Below, piece by piece: positions 11,910 through 23,321 of a stretch of 64,000 bases of DNA. Every line of letters starts with the position of its first letter. Within the stretch, counting starts at the first letter, position 1. Under the pieces are notes generated by a model. That model made no database searches. It was not told the DNA's origin and was given only the letters and a program-made list of their open reading frames with translations. The position numbers and the translations under genes were made by a program. Location: assembly GCA_016648135.1 (NCBI GenBank), contig JADDOH010000176.1, forward strand, positions 1-64,000. The letters run 5' to 3'. Origin of the DNA: Agrypnia vestita. Lineage: Eukaryota > Arthropoda > Insecta > Trichoptera > Phryganeidae.

Positions 11910-12600
11910 TAGTAAGATGCATGCAAAATGAGAACAAAATCGGCCTCATAGTTTTTGAGATGTTTCACCAGTGAATAACGCAAAATAATAATGAAATTCG
12001 TTTGAAAATTCACTTACCACACTTTATTCAAATAGGTAAAATTCAAGTCGATTCTGGGAATTTATGATGACTAATTATTCTTGAAACTTCCAGTTGTAAG
12101 ATGAAGCAAAAAAGAAAAGATTTTAGAGAATTTCAAGGCTTGATTTACCCACTAGCGGGATTGAAAGGCCTTTATGTATATAACGTACAAATAATGGTAT
12201 GAGGAACAAAGTTCAGACATCAGTTATAGATCCATAATTCAGCAGCAAGCCTGCCGCGGAAAACGGAATCGAATTTACACACAAAGCGCGACGCGGCTTG
12301 GCCGTGAATCGATTTGTATACAAAACAGTAACTCTGGGAAATTATTTGGTGGTCGTTGTTAACGTTGGTTTTGTTGAGTTACCTACTTCAATTTCGCATT
12401 AAGGGTATACCGAGTAATAGAGCGTACGTTTAATAAGGATGTCCCCGAATACACTGATCAACTGTGTATAATACGCAAAAAGTGTGAATGTGTTGGTAAG
12501 GGTGACCATCATGTAATATATTCTATTTAAAAAAATTGACTATGAGCACTGATTTTGAAAGGTAGATCCAGTTTCATTTAAGGATTCAATAGACCAAGAC
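11910..12600. other. No gene recognised
   Basis: AT-rich with a small CpG patch near 12250-12310. No coding or repeat signature was recognised. Confidence 0.5.
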
Positions 12601-13095
12601 ACGAATACAGAGTCAATACTTAGATGATTTAAAGGTAGGGGAAGGTGGTGTCAAAAGTAACAAAAAAGACATTCTGGTTTATAACAAAAAAATTAACCGG
12701 TTAAATTACCTGATTTTTTTTTTCAAAGCACTTCCATATATTTATGAACTAAGTGTATGGTTAAAAAAATTGAAGGTATTAAGAATTTTTGTTTATTTGA
12801 AAATTAAAAAAAGAAGAAAACTGTTACATTTGACACCACAGTGGTGTCGATAGTAACACTCGTGGTGTCAATTGTAACATAAGTCGCACAAAACATAATG
12901 TATCTACTTATTTTTATTAGGTATATTTTTATGTACTAAATGACTATAAAGTTGTAAGATACATAAAAACAAAACAAATTATCTAATTATAAAAACCAAA
13001 ATTTATAAAATAATTAGAAAAAAATCTAATTTAATATGCTTCCCTAAAATAATTTTAATACCGTGAAAGTAGTTCAAATTGCTCAATCATTATCA

Positions 13096-13341
13096 GATTC
13101 AAAATTGAAACACATAATTTAATTGTTTGGTTTGGGCACAATTCTCATGCGCCTTTAATTTACAGGAGGAACACTGGATCCAACCCTCTTTGCTTTTTGA
13201 ATATGGTTCGGTACAAATTAAACATAAAGCATCATCAGTTTCTTCTTTTTTCTCGGTTATTATACAAGTTTCTGTTCTTCTTTTACCTTGCTTATTTTTT
13301 GCAGCTTTGTTACTCAATACGAAGGATTCCTTCTGATAAAT
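13096..13341 (-). pseudogene. C-terminal PHD-like finger of a pogo-type transposase
   Basis: The open frame has a basic linker (KNKQGKRR) followed by a zinc-binding pattern. The ligands are CLIC, then about 14 residues (EGWIQ), CSSC, and HENC, which is the first part of a C4HC3 PHD finger. Such fingers are often found at the C-terminus of insect pogo/Tigger-like transposases (family knowledge). It lies at the left end of the 12638-14662 element in the expected orientation. There is no proper ATG and the frame is a fragment, with the last Cys pair missing. Confidence 0.7.
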
Positions 13342-13446
13342 GCAATCAGCTAATCTTTCGAAGCTATACCAACTTCATCCCAACCAGTGGGATATGTCAG
13401 AGTTGAGCTGTTGATGTTATTGGAGTAATGGTTGTTGATATTTTAT

Positions 13447-13925
13447 TTTGACTAACAAACTAACTAACCATCACGCCGTTTCCCCGCAGGGGTATGCAGA
13501 GAGGATTGAACACTACACTCTTCTATCCTGGCCCACCACTTTTGCTTCGGCCACATTCATACATCTTCTCATACAAGTTCAACGGTTGTTTGCGGCCGTA
13601 AAGAAGGCCATCCTCAAATACTTGTAGTATCTGATCGTGCCAGGTCTTTCACGGACGCCCTCTATTCCTATTGCCTTCAACACTCGCCTCATGTATGCAT
13701 GAGCCTCATGCAATTATGGCCAAAAAGAATCTGTCAAAGGAAGCAAGACTAGCAGTACATAATAGCGTTCTAGTGCCAGCCCTGATGTATGGAAGCGAAG
13801 CCTGCAATTGGCAAAAGAGGAATGAAAGTAGACTGAATGCGGTGGAAATGCAGTCACTATGACGCTTGTGTGTAAAATCTTTGGTCGATAGAGTGAGGAA
13901 TGAAAAAATTAGAATTTATTAAAAT
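13447..13925. mobile_element. LINE copy with an inverted 5' part
   Basis: From 13447 to about 13700 the minus strand carries a LINE 3' end, with RGRP-like residues and a 3' UTR ending in GGAAACGGCGTGATGG. From about 13700 to 13925 the plus strand carries the immediately upstream part of the same reverse transcriptase: AKKNLSKEARLAVHNSVLVP, then MYGSEACNW, and after a stop RVRNEK. This arrangement fits a single LINE insertion with 5' inversion (twin priming). It lies inside the pogo-like element. Confidence 0.8.
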
Positions 13926-13929
13926 TCAC

Positions 13930-14186
13930 AGTAGTCAGCTAATTCTTTTTCTGATTAGATAATAGCTTGTTGTGGGGTAGATATCCTAATACTGGGACAC
14001 ATCCATCTTTTTTGATGCGTTCCATGTATCTATGAGGAGATACGTGTTATATTTCGATATGCTTGGCTGCTTTTCTTATTGACACGTTTCCATTTTTTTA
14101 TAAAATCTTTTATAAAAGTGTGCCTTCTCAAAGGTTTCCTTGGATGTTTTTCCCCTGTTTGTCTTTCGTTCTCTAGGTTTAACCAT
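13930..14186 (-). pseudogene. N-terminal psq/HTH remnant of a pogo-type transposase
   Basis: Starting from the ATG at 14186, the minus strand reads MVKPRERKTNRGK and then TFEKAHFYK. After a frameshift it reads NGNVSIRKAAKHIEI, the start of a Pipsqueak-type DNA-binding helix-turn-helix, as in pogo transposases. Frameshifts and stops follow, so it is not functional. Together with the PHD piece it gives the direction of the lost gene, right to left. Confidence 0.65.
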
Positions 14187-14759
14187 TTTTAACAACCAGG
14201 AACTCAAAATGACATTAACTTACAATTACATTATCTCGAAGGTGTCAATTGTAACATGTTACAATTGACACCCTTTACACTGTTACAATTGACACCTTTC
14301 GCCACATTGCATTAAGGTTATGTTTTATCTTAAACTATTAAAAAAACCGTTAAAATATATACACATCATGATAATAAACAATATTTTGAATACGAACACA
14401 CAATAAAGCAATAAAAAATACTTACAATTTGACGAATACAAAAAGGTGACTATTTAATGATTTTTTTACTTCACTAGGCCGAAATACGATGATATCCAAT
14501 ATACCGATACTTTCAAACTGATGTTAACGCAAAATGGCGTTCTTTGATAGCTATTGATCCCGTCTAATAGACGGTACTGCTTGTCCCATTAAATGACCAA
14601 TATTTAAAAATATACGGCGACTGTTACAATCGACACCTGTTACTATTGACACCACCTTCCCCTACGCCTTAAAAGTGTAATTTTCAGTACAAATAGACAC
14701 TTTTACTTACATTACCCCTTAAATCATTTAAGTATTGATTTCAATATAATTATTTTATT

Positions 14760-15690
14760 ATATATTAAAAAATAATAATAAACTCCAAACGTTGATAGAA
14801 ACAATTCTGTAGATAATATTTTTAATAAGAAAGTTACATTCCGTGTCTTCATTTAGATATGAAACATGTCACCGTCCGAATTGTACATTATGTATTTAAA
14901 TAATTTTAAAAATACCTGAATGGATATTTGTTAATCGGTTGGGTAAAATTGGGGAGGACATCCTCTTTTGAAAATAAATAAAAAATTTAACATTAAAATA
15001 GGTTTTACGGAAACACTGGCCGTGGCCCGCTTTATGCACATTAACTATGTTTAAAATTGTTTACGAATGTGATGAAACTTTAATGGGACCATGACAACGT
15101 CATTCATACAAAAACAAATCAGTCATATGCCGTCGCGTGCGTGCTATGAAAAATAGATACGTTCGGGAAGAACCAGCACGCGGCCGGGAACTTGTTGGAA
15201 GGCACATAGTAAAAGATACATAGTATTTTGAGCCACGTCTGCCGGATTGATACTTTCTCCCTGTTGTGAAGCCGCCTGACAACAGCGCGATCGGTAAAAG
15301 CGGCGAGTCTCGCGGATTGCGTTGTTCAGGACAGTATCCGAATGCTCCGCGCCTTTCATAGAGCGTTTTCGAGTAAACAAGATCCAACCCACGCGACTAC
15401 CATTCTGAGATATTTCAGACTTAATGTTTATTTCACACGTTACTTATGGATAATCCAAAAGTAATCAATCCATTTATAAAAATGTATCAAAATAACAGTT
15501 AATAGGTACAGGAATTAGCAAAATTGACAAAATTGAAAGTTGGATCTTATAACCATCCCGTCTATTCTCAAGATAGCAAGATGTAACAATCATGCCCTGA
15601 CCGCTATTATATAACATTGTTACTTCGTTAAATTTTAAATTTGACAGATGTTTTGAATGAGCATTACAATTAGATACAACTGGTCTAATT
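14760..15690. other. No gene recognised
   Basis: AT-rich except for a GC-richer patch at 15120-15370, which contains open frames with no recognisable domain. Confidence 0.45.
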
Positions 15691-15699
15691 GGTCGTTAT

Positions 15700-15875
15700 T
15701 ATTATTATTCATTTTCCATATACAACTTTTTAATATTTTGATTATCTATACTTCGATTTTTAAATTTAATTTTGTTAGTATACATTTGTTATCCTGACGA
15801 AGGGGCCACGGGCTCTGAAACATGTCGATTTTTTTTCAACAAAAAAGTGGTGTAAACAAAGTTTATTTCTATAAA
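15700..15875 (+). repeat. Short repeat carrying a hammerhead-ribozyme candidate, copy 1
   Basis: It matches 53716-53890 along its length: ATTTTCCAT, CTATACTTCGATTTTT, GTTAGTATAC, GGGGCCA.GGGCTCT and AAGTGGTG. The candidate ribozyme lies in the middle. The family may be the 3' end of a Penelope-like element or a small retrozyme-like unit. Which one is not decided by the sequence. Confidence 0.75.
15785..15843 (+). ncRNA. Candidate type I hammerhead ribozyme
   Basis: All conserved core residues are present. CTGACGA lies at 15794-15800 and GAAA at 15817-15820, followed by a minimal stem III (C, loop AT, G) and T15825-C15826, the predicted cleavage position. Stem II pairs 15801-15807 with 15811-15816 with one bulged G. 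Stem I pairs ATC (15791-15793) with GAT (15827-15829). An internal loop then separates it from TTTGTT (15785-15790) paired with AACAAA (15838-15843). An internal loop in stem I and a very short stem III are known features of hammerheads in Penelope-like elements and retrozymes. Activity is inferred, not shown. Confidence 0.68.
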
Positions 15876-15879
15876 ATAT

Positions 15880-16858
15880 AATTATAATGTCGCCAAAAAA
15901 CAATTTTGCTGTGTTTGAAAAAGTGTGTCTTCTTCTAGTCCAATTCTAAAAAAATTTCCAATAATATTGTGAAATCAAGAACTTCAGCAATAACATTTAA
16001 AAATAATTTTCTAAATAATTTAGAAAACAAAAGACATCAATCATTTTGATATTTTGACATATATAAAACACCCCAACGATGGAAAGGTTTTTCCGAAACG
16101 TGTAGGTGTAATTAATCAGTATAAGTAGATTAAAACAAATAGTAAAATTTATCTTTTTTTAAAGAATATTTTACATTTAAAATTTAATGAAGAAAACTCC
16201 CCCTAGTAAACACCCCGTATAGAATTATTTTTTTAACTTTGTGCGTTATATCTTGTATGCATAAACATGTCCAAGTCTACCTGTACACGAATCGATGTGC
16301 ACGTCTGCACAGACGCGGCAAACTTGTCGAGCACGCTAGCGTTGTAAAAAGAAAAAGCCCGTTTCTCAGCGCCCGTTTCGAATCCTCGGCGTGTTTCGCG
16401 TCGGGGCCTCCGTTCGGACGGACAGTGCAGGCATCGGCAGCAGCACGCCGCCCGTTGCCGCGGGGAGTGACGGAGGACAATGGTCGCCAGGAATAGCCCG
16501 GAGAGAATGCGGACCGGCCGCCCCTCGTCGTGGACAGATTTCGACCAGACGGCCGCGGCGGCAGTCTATTCAACCGTGACGTTATTGGCAACCAAAACCC
16601 AAATATTTTGCTACAATGGCTATCGCGTGTGATGCGGCATGCGGCACAGCGACTGAACCTAATTTTCTATGCCATTTCATATGTTTAGACAACACCCGCA
16701 GGTTACGAAAAGGGTGTCTCAGCTGGTGGAGAGAATGACGCGTAAACGAGCGCGAATTAACAAATCAGAAAATTTGATTGACTTTATTCCATTATGTATT
16801 TTTGAACTCGAATAAATCTCTTGAAAAGACAAACACGTATTTTTTAAAGATAAATATA
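15880..16858. other. No gene; CpG-rich patch at 16300-16600
   Basis: Open frames in the CpG patch overlap on both strands and show no domain. A short LINE-like scrap at 16705-16750 (AAAAGGGTGTCTCAGCTGGT) resembles 18194-18225. Confidence 0.45.
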
Positions 16859-17382
16859 CAGGGTGTCTCGTAACTAGTAACAAAAACTTTGGGAAGCCTT
16901 CTTTGTTCGCTTTTGAATAGAGAATATTCACTTTGGGTGAAATGTTGACAAGAGACAAAGTGGCGGAGAAAAGCGACATCAAAATTGTATTTTTTTAATC
17001 GGTATTTCTATTTTCATTACTTATTTATTATGACTTATTTTTATATCACTTCTGTTATTTATATAAAATATTTTAAAAAATCATTCACCTTAATGCAGGT
17101 CAAATAATATGACAAAAACCTCAAAAAATCTAATTTCTCTAAGGTTTTAATTATTTTATTTGACTTGCATTGAAACGAATGAATTTTTAATATCGATATA
17201 TAAGATTCTTTCAGGGCAGTCTAACTTCTTACAAAAGATAAGCCAGAAATGTCGAAAAAAAAAGCTGTATTTGATGTCGCTTATCGTCGCAAACATTTCA
17301 CCAAAAATAAAAAAATATGTTATATTCAAAATTTAACGAAGAAGACTCCCCCGATGTTTTTCTACTAGCTACGAGACACCTG
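16859..17382. mobile_element. Foldback element, CTCGTAACTAG subtype
   Basis: A 524-bp inverted structure starting CAGGGTGTCTCGTAACTAG and ending CTAGCTACGAGACACCTG. The inner arms carry TTCGTT and GACATCAAA motifs and the shared family core. There is no coding capacity. Confidence 0.85.
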
Positions 17383-17389
17383 CATAATT

Positions 17390-18000
17390 ATATATCCCCG
17401 GTGAAGAAAATTCATCAAGAAATTCCTTCACCCTGGTGAAGAAAATATTTATTGCCGAAACCAATATAAACAATGTTCAATATAAATTTGCTTAAAATTC
17501 ACCACAATTTTTGCGATAAATATTAAAAATATTATAAAGTCATTAGGTATACGATTGCAAATAGTTTCGTCAAGTCACGGAATCGACACAAGTGACACGC
17601 TTTACGTTGAAAAATAACATCGGCATAAATATCGAGCCACACGAGGCTCAAGATAGACCGTTGTTCAGCAGATTATTACGCAACAAACGTGCTATACACA
17701 TGAATCACCGAGCATTTAAAGAAAACCGATATTTTTTCATTTCAGCATTTCAAGGAAAAAATCTTTACTGCTAAGCGTGACGTTGTTTACTGTTTTGAAT
17801 TAAGTTATCGCTGCATCCAATTTGGCACCGCGCGCAAATTTGCTATTAACTCGAATTAATGATTCTACTTTAAAGATATCTTTGTGTACAAAAATCATGT
17901 TATGTAATAATTAAAATGCAATTTCTCGCCTCGATAATTATTACTGTCATCATATACTAATACTATCAGGCCACCATGAGGTGAAATTTTTACGTATATA
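17390..18000. other. No gene recognised
   Basis: AT-rich. A small repeated GGTGAAGAAAA motif at 17400-17450 is the only local structure seen. Confidence 0.5.
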
Positions 18001-18004
18001 TGTT

Positions 18005-18478
18005 ACAGACAAGTGCAAATTTCGATGGCAGAAGAAGAACGAAAGTAGACTGAGTGCAGTGGAGATGAGATCCCTTAAACAAATGGCTAAAAAATCCTAA
18101 AACAAAGGCAAATCTATTTATGTCAGAGTAAAGAATGAAGATATTATGGATAAACGTAAAGCTGATCTTAGCATAATTTATAGAATTAAAAAAAAGGGTC
18201 GCTCAGGTGGTTTGGGCACGTTGAGAGAATGACTGAGGAAAGATATATAACGCAAGTGTGGACGGTGCCAGAAAGCGAGGACGACCGCAAAAGGCGTGGC
18301 GCGATCAGATAAACCGGATACTGGAAGATGGAGCCGTTAAAAGCCTCAACAATCGTCGAGCTTGCATGTGAAGATGTATGAATGTAGATGAGGCGAGAGT
18401 TGTATGTCAGGACAGAGAAGTGCGGGGCTCTATCCCCTCTGGTTACCCCCACGGGGAAACGGCGTGATGGTAAATAAT
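18005..18478 (+). mobile_element. LINE 3'-end fragment
   Basis: Same family as 13447-13925. It has GAACGAAAGTAGACTGAGTG, AGAGTAAAGAATGAAGATAT and a stretch encoding RKARTTAKG-like residues. The 3' UTR ends in GGGGAAACGGCGTGATGG. Several frameshifts are present, and it is not functional. Confidence 0.8.
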
Positions 18479-18485
18479 AAGTAGA

Positions 18486-18604
18486 TTTCGATAATGTGTA
18501 AATTAACTAGTATAATTTATAGTTAGTGCATACATAGATACTAGTTATAACTCATAATTAGTGCATGCATATACTCGTACTAGTTAATGTACACATAATC
18601 GAAA
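18486..18604. mobile_element. Miniature foldback, 119 bp
   Basis: Left TTTCGATAATGTGTAAATTA is inverted at the right end (18578-18604) with about 25 of 27 bases pairing. A second inner pair centres on TAGTGCATACAT and TAGTGCATGCAT. No coding capacity. Confidence 0.75.
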
Positions 18605-18609
18605 TTGAA

Positions 18610-20755
18610 GACTTTGTAACATACATCCACATTATTAATATTCATTATAAATTACCTGTCAGCAATGTCGCCAAGGGCTGTTAATTTTGCGATTGCGGGA
18701 GTTCTAAAAATTACTTAAATAAGGGAAGAAACCTACCCAAAATTGTTGTCAGAGCGTAGCGTAGGTGTGAAAACTATGTGAATATCATACGCTAAGCAGT
18801 CTACGATACGTCCGGACACAGAGTTTAACGCGTATAAACGTTAAAAATTAGCGCCAAAATTTCTTTACAAAAACATTGTTTAGACACTAGTATTTAATTT
18901 AACATTGAGAACTTATGAAAATGATTTTTCAAAATGGTGTGTTTTGAGACTTTTTTTGGTTGCCACCGGGGTACGAATGTCACTTGAATCATCAAATTTG
19001 TTTTAATTAGTCAACTGCGTTCTAAAATTTCATTATGAAAATGATTTTCCACATATTTTTTATTTATTTACTCACTATAATTTATTGGCATTCAGTTATT
19101 ACGTTGGCTGACCTGACAGCTGGATGCAAACTTTATAGCGATACAAAAAAGGAGCGTTTCACTTCACCCGACGGCAATGATTGATTTCATCGCTGTATTT
19201 TGAAAATAAAACAAAGCTTTTGCTGAAACTTATCAGAACAACGTTAATTTCTCATTTCTAATAAGATACTAAAATAGATAAAAAATTATTATACATGTGC
19301 TGTAGGTGACAATCACGTACGTTTCACAGGTAGAAATAATTTATTTTGTAGCAAATAAAAACGCCTCAGATTTATGATTTTAAATTTGGGTCAAGTGAAG
19401 AGCAAAACATTTGTTATCCAACGCTGCATACATACATGTCCCAATCTATTGTTTTAATCGTTATCTACAGAGTATTTAAGAGATTCGATGGTACCAACTA
19501 AGTAAGAGTGATTTAAATCAAGAAAGTAGGCCGTGTAAAAAGGAAATTTTATTTGTCGTCGGATATAATGTCTCATGGATTCGCGGGGGCCTCATGGACG
19601 TCTCAAGTATGTTGGACCGATGTCCGTGGATCTTTTGTCGTGTCACGATATGGGAGAAATCTCAACCCGGACCGGCACTAAACAGGTCACCAAAATGTTT
19701 GACAAAATAAAACCACCGATATGGAGGTCAGATAATAATAATAATAATATATTCTTCAGGCTAATTGCACTACCGTCACGTGTCTTGGCTCTGGCCTATT
19801 TCCTAAATATTTTTGCAGTGGAAGATGTGTGGGAGGCGGCGTCCACACACTATTTGAAACTGTCGGGAATGCCAAAACATTTCTTTTTCACGCAGGAACC
19901 TACGACAATTTTGTATTTTTCAGCGTGTATTCATTGTATTTTTGAGTCTAAATTTAAAGAAAAAAAAAAGAGATATTTAAGATGTTCAGCCCACCGTAAC
20001 ACTTACGGGATGAAAAACGAACGAAAATCGACTGCGTTCAACAATTTACCGTAAATTACTCGCCTAATTTACAGTAAATCATATACGAGCATTTTTGTGA
20101 ATAAATATTTTTTGTCAATATTGATCTTTTATTCGGAAAGCTTATTTCACAGTTTTGAGATTTATGGTAATAACTTTGTGATTGGACAACATAATTAATT
20201 TAACAAACCAATTAATTCGTATTCGTAGTATCGAAATCGGTCGACGATAAGTTAATCAAAGTGGTTAACGTAAAATTTGTCAGTTTTTAAATTCAGATTA
20301 AATTATAATTTCAACAATATACCTATCGAATACTAACAATGAAAATATAAATATGAAAAAAAAATCCGTAGGTATATTATTTTTAAAATAAGTAACAAAT
20401 TTATAAAAGAAAAAAAATGCCGATAAAGACATGCAATACAGAACGAGTTCTCACAAAAAATGATGATGTATTCACGGTATAATTTAAAATTGACATTGCA
20501 TTTGCGTTGCACGTGCCAGAATATCCGCCCCGCACGGAAAATGTTTTTTCTACGTATTTCTTTCCCATAGTGATACTTAACGTTCGCGTGTACCTATTAC
20601 AGCCCACATGCGGACCCCCAATTTCCATTCCTGATTTAGGGAAAACTCCGATAAAACATTCTATATAAAATTGATCAACCGTGGATACATTGGTTGGAGT
20701 GCTTAAATTAAAAAACAACAATATTTGTTGTGAGAAAATACTGAATTTACTATTA
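18610..20755. other. No gene recognised
   Basis: A 159-codon plus-strand frame at 19575-20054 has no recognisable domain and includes an (AAT)n run translated as Asn. I treat it as chance. The rest is AT-rich DNA. Confidence 0.5.
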
Positions 20756-20758
20756 CAA

Positions 20759-20915
20759 GCAATCGGTGATAGTAATTTACTATTACTATCACCGATTGCT
20801 TGCTGCTAGGCCCTGCGGGCGGCTGTACTGGCCGCTAAGCGACCATTAGTGTCTGGAATTGGCTCTCGCATATTGCGATTGCTTGCTGCTAGGCCCAGCG
20901 GGCGGCTTTATATAT
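20759..20915. repeat. Cluster of GC-rich hairpins, copy 1 (Helitron-like termini)
   Basis: GCAATCGGTGATAGTAA (20759-20775) pairs perfectly with 20783-20799. TTGCTG and CTAG (20806-20809) follow, then GCCCTGCGGGC and GGCCGCT motifs. A second GATTGCTTGCTGCTAGGCCC block follows near 20879. A hairpin shortly before CTAG is typical of Helitron/Helentron 3' ends. However, sequence past CTAG is also shared with 49714-49854, so the boundary is uncertain. Confidence 0.65.
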
Positions 20916-22510
20916 AATTTAGATAAAAGTTATAAAGATTTAAAAATTAACATTCTTTTGATGCTTCTAACACAATAGTTATAAAGATTTAAAAATAAAC
21001 ATTCTTTTGATGGCTTCTAACACAACAAATCATCAAAATCAATTGTTAATTTTACATACTTTGTCAGATAATCATTACCAATTCAAGTACGTCGCCCTGT
21101 AATCTTGTCATATGCAAAATGCCGTTTTTGCTTCTAATTGCTTTACATCAAGTATTTTTTTATTATTTTTATTCTCTCGCGTTCATCTTCGGTCAAATGT
21201 AGCATTCTCTAAATAGAATGGCAAGGCGTATATCTCTATATTGAAGTGTGACTTTTAAGTAAACATATATTTGGAAAAAAAAAATCGAAACAAAATATGT
21301 ATTTCGTAATATTCCAAGCATAAATATTATTACATTACGACATTACTCAGATTTTAATATAGCATAATATTCTATCACATAACTATTTAATTTAGATTTT
21401 TTTCCTAAAATATATGTTTACGTAAATGTCAACGTACTCACTGCGCGCGTTTTTGAGGTTATATTTGACACTTGGCCGTGCCATTGATGCGTCTAGTGTT
21501 CTTCCGTAATATAAAGTCTGCGACTTGGTTCAAAGTGGAATATTTGTTTTACCCATAAAAATATTCATGTAAGTAGTTTAATTAAAACAATTGATAGTAA
21601 AAAAGCGAAAACGTTAAAATTTCGTGTTCGACATACGGCGCGCATGCCCAACAGCAGCTGAAATGGCAAACATCAAAAATAAAAAAATAAGTGGCGAGAC
21701 GCACAGATTATTTTAAAATACATAAATAAATTATTAAACGCGCATACTATTTCTACACATTAAATATTATCTACATGTATTTTAAAACAATCTGTACAAC
21801 TCGCTACTTCATACGATTTCGCCATTTTACCGCGATCGTAATATATATTATTTTTGTCAAAAGACAAGCAAGCCCATTTTTATGAACTTTTGAATATTTT
21901 CTTGTACTTCGTTGAAGTAGAGTAGGACGCAAATAAATGCAGGAAACGGTTGGATCTCTAGTTTACCTAAGAATGTGGATTCATAACCACGCGTGTAGTA
22001 AAAATAAACAATCCGCATATTGGCAGATCCGCGTGTGCGCCTGTAAACAGCGGCGGGGCCCGTAAACAAACCGCTACCGGGCACCGAACAGTCGGGAAAC
22101 TATTTCCATCGCGGACGATCGGCCGCCGCAAAGGTCGCGAGACCGGGAGAATTCAAGAAAAGTAAATTTTATTTTATTTTTTTATTTTTAAATTTTTTAC
22201 AAATACATTTTTTTTTTACAAGATAGAGCTAGTTACATATGTTGGATTTTTCTCTTCGCTCTCACTCGTGTGCAGAAGAGGTATTTGTAATGTGAGAAAT
22301 GTAAATAAAATTTACATTTTACATTTACGGATAACAAAATGATAAAATGTACATATTCATCATTTTATATGTATAGAAAATTTAGTTATAATTAGTAAAT
22401 TATAGGTACATACATATATATAATAATAAGTAAAGTAATAAGTAAGTATAATAAGTAAGTAATATATAATATTAAGTAAGTAATAGGTACATATATATTA
22501 AAATAAAAAT
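20916..22510. other. No gene; MITE at about 21247-21431
   Basis: The MITE has inverted ends: left ACTTTTAAGTAAACATATAT and, at the right end near 21431, ATATATGTTTACGTAAATGT. A relative of its right half is at 29935-30075. A GC-rich patch at 22020-22140 and TAAG-rich low-complexity DNA at 22400-22490 hold nothing else I recognise. Confidence 0.55.
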
Positions 22511-22518
22511 TTAATTAT

Positions 22519-22690
22519 TTATGAAGATACCTCATAATTATCCTCAGTCCTCAATTCAACAGGCAATTCATTGAACCATTTCACACCTCTGAATGTGTAG
22601 TGATGCTGAGCAGTTGTGGTATGTATCATAGGGATATGTAATTTACCAAATGACAGTGGAATCAATGATTTTATTACTTTATACTATCAA
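22519..22690 (-). pseudogene. Non-LTR reverse transcriptase C-terminal fragment
   Basis: The minus-strand frame reads PLSFGKLHIPM, TTTAQHHYTFRGVKWFNELP and VELRTEDNYEVSS before TAA. The pattern TFRGxxxWxxLPxxL is the usual extreme C-terminus of CR1/jockey-type LINE polymerases. The upstream parts are missing. It is unlike the two other LINE families in the window. Confidence 0.65.
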
Positions 22691-22944
22691 TTTCCAAGAG
22701 GTTTAGGCGTAAGAAAAAATGAATGCCCTGACACGGTATACACTGGAAAAGGGTTAACATGAAAAATATTTTAATCAAAATGTTGTGATCTTTTAACTTG
22801 CGCCGGCATGGGAACAGGCTGAATATCGACATTATTCGTTGTGTACACGAACACACCAAAATTAAATAAATGTCTAGACATGCAATATGCTTAGCAGTAT
22901 GAAACGAATTTTTCGATTGATACGGATATTGTTCTGAAAGTGTT

Positions 22945-23110
22945 CATAGGTTTTCACGTTCACGCCGCCGCCGTTCAGAACCTTCCGGTTTTAGTTTTCC
23001 GGGATATCCTGCCGTGTTTCTACGACCTTTCTGGCCGACTTTTCCCATTTCAACATCCGTCATCAGGGCCGATGTATTGTGAAACGTCGGTCAAATCGAA
23101 AGATGCGCTT
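22945..23110 (-). repeat. Penelope-like 3' repeat fragment with hammerhead-like core
   Basis: On the minus strand the piece reads CCCTGATGACGG, GAAAAGTCGGCCAGAAAGGT, CACGGCAGGATATCCC and TTCTGAACGGCGG. It is the same family as 27640-27775. The CTGATGA and GAAA blocks resemble a hammerhead core but the stems are not convincing. A GAAACGTCGG block also lies beside it on the plus strand. Confidence 0.5.
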
Positions 23111-23321
23111 TTTGTTTCGAAGAAGTGTTTATAATAAATAATTCATTTAAAAAAATATAAATCTCCCTGCGTGATAGGCGACGAGGATGCTAATCATTAC
23201 AAACAAGATGTAAAATAAAACAGTTTACAAATACCTTAAGCTTCTTATTAATTGATACTGGCTTCTTTTAAAGTTCAACAGGGGCAGGTCTCCCATCCTT
23301 GCGAATCTTTTGCAAGGTTAA

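Larger units (their letters stand above)
12638..14662 (-). mobile_element. Decayed pogo-like DNA transposon
   Basis: The terminal inverted repeats start GGGGAAGGTGGTGTC on the left. The right end is the complement of GGGGAAGGTGGTGTCAATAG. Both ends are flanked by TA, as in the Tc1/mariner/pogo superfamily. Subterminal TGTTACAATTGACACC motifs are repeated near the right end. The minus strand keeps a helix-turn-helix start at the right and a PHD-like finger at the left. The central DDE region is missing, and a LINE copy occupies part of the interior. Confidence 0.8.
12608..14755. mobile_element. Small MITE split by a pogo-like insertion
   Basis: The outer inverted repeats read TCAATACTTAGATGATTTAA on the left and TTAAATCATTTAAGTATTGA on the right. 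The sequence just right of the insertion (CGCCTTAAAA...TTTTCAGT) matches the related MITE at 28006-28142, which supports a once-continuous element of about 120 bp. Confidence 0.7.

Noticed and set aside
19575..20054. 159-codon plus-strand open frame
   Set aside because: No domain or signal, an Asn run from an (AAT)n tract, and no splice or promoter context. Most likely chance.
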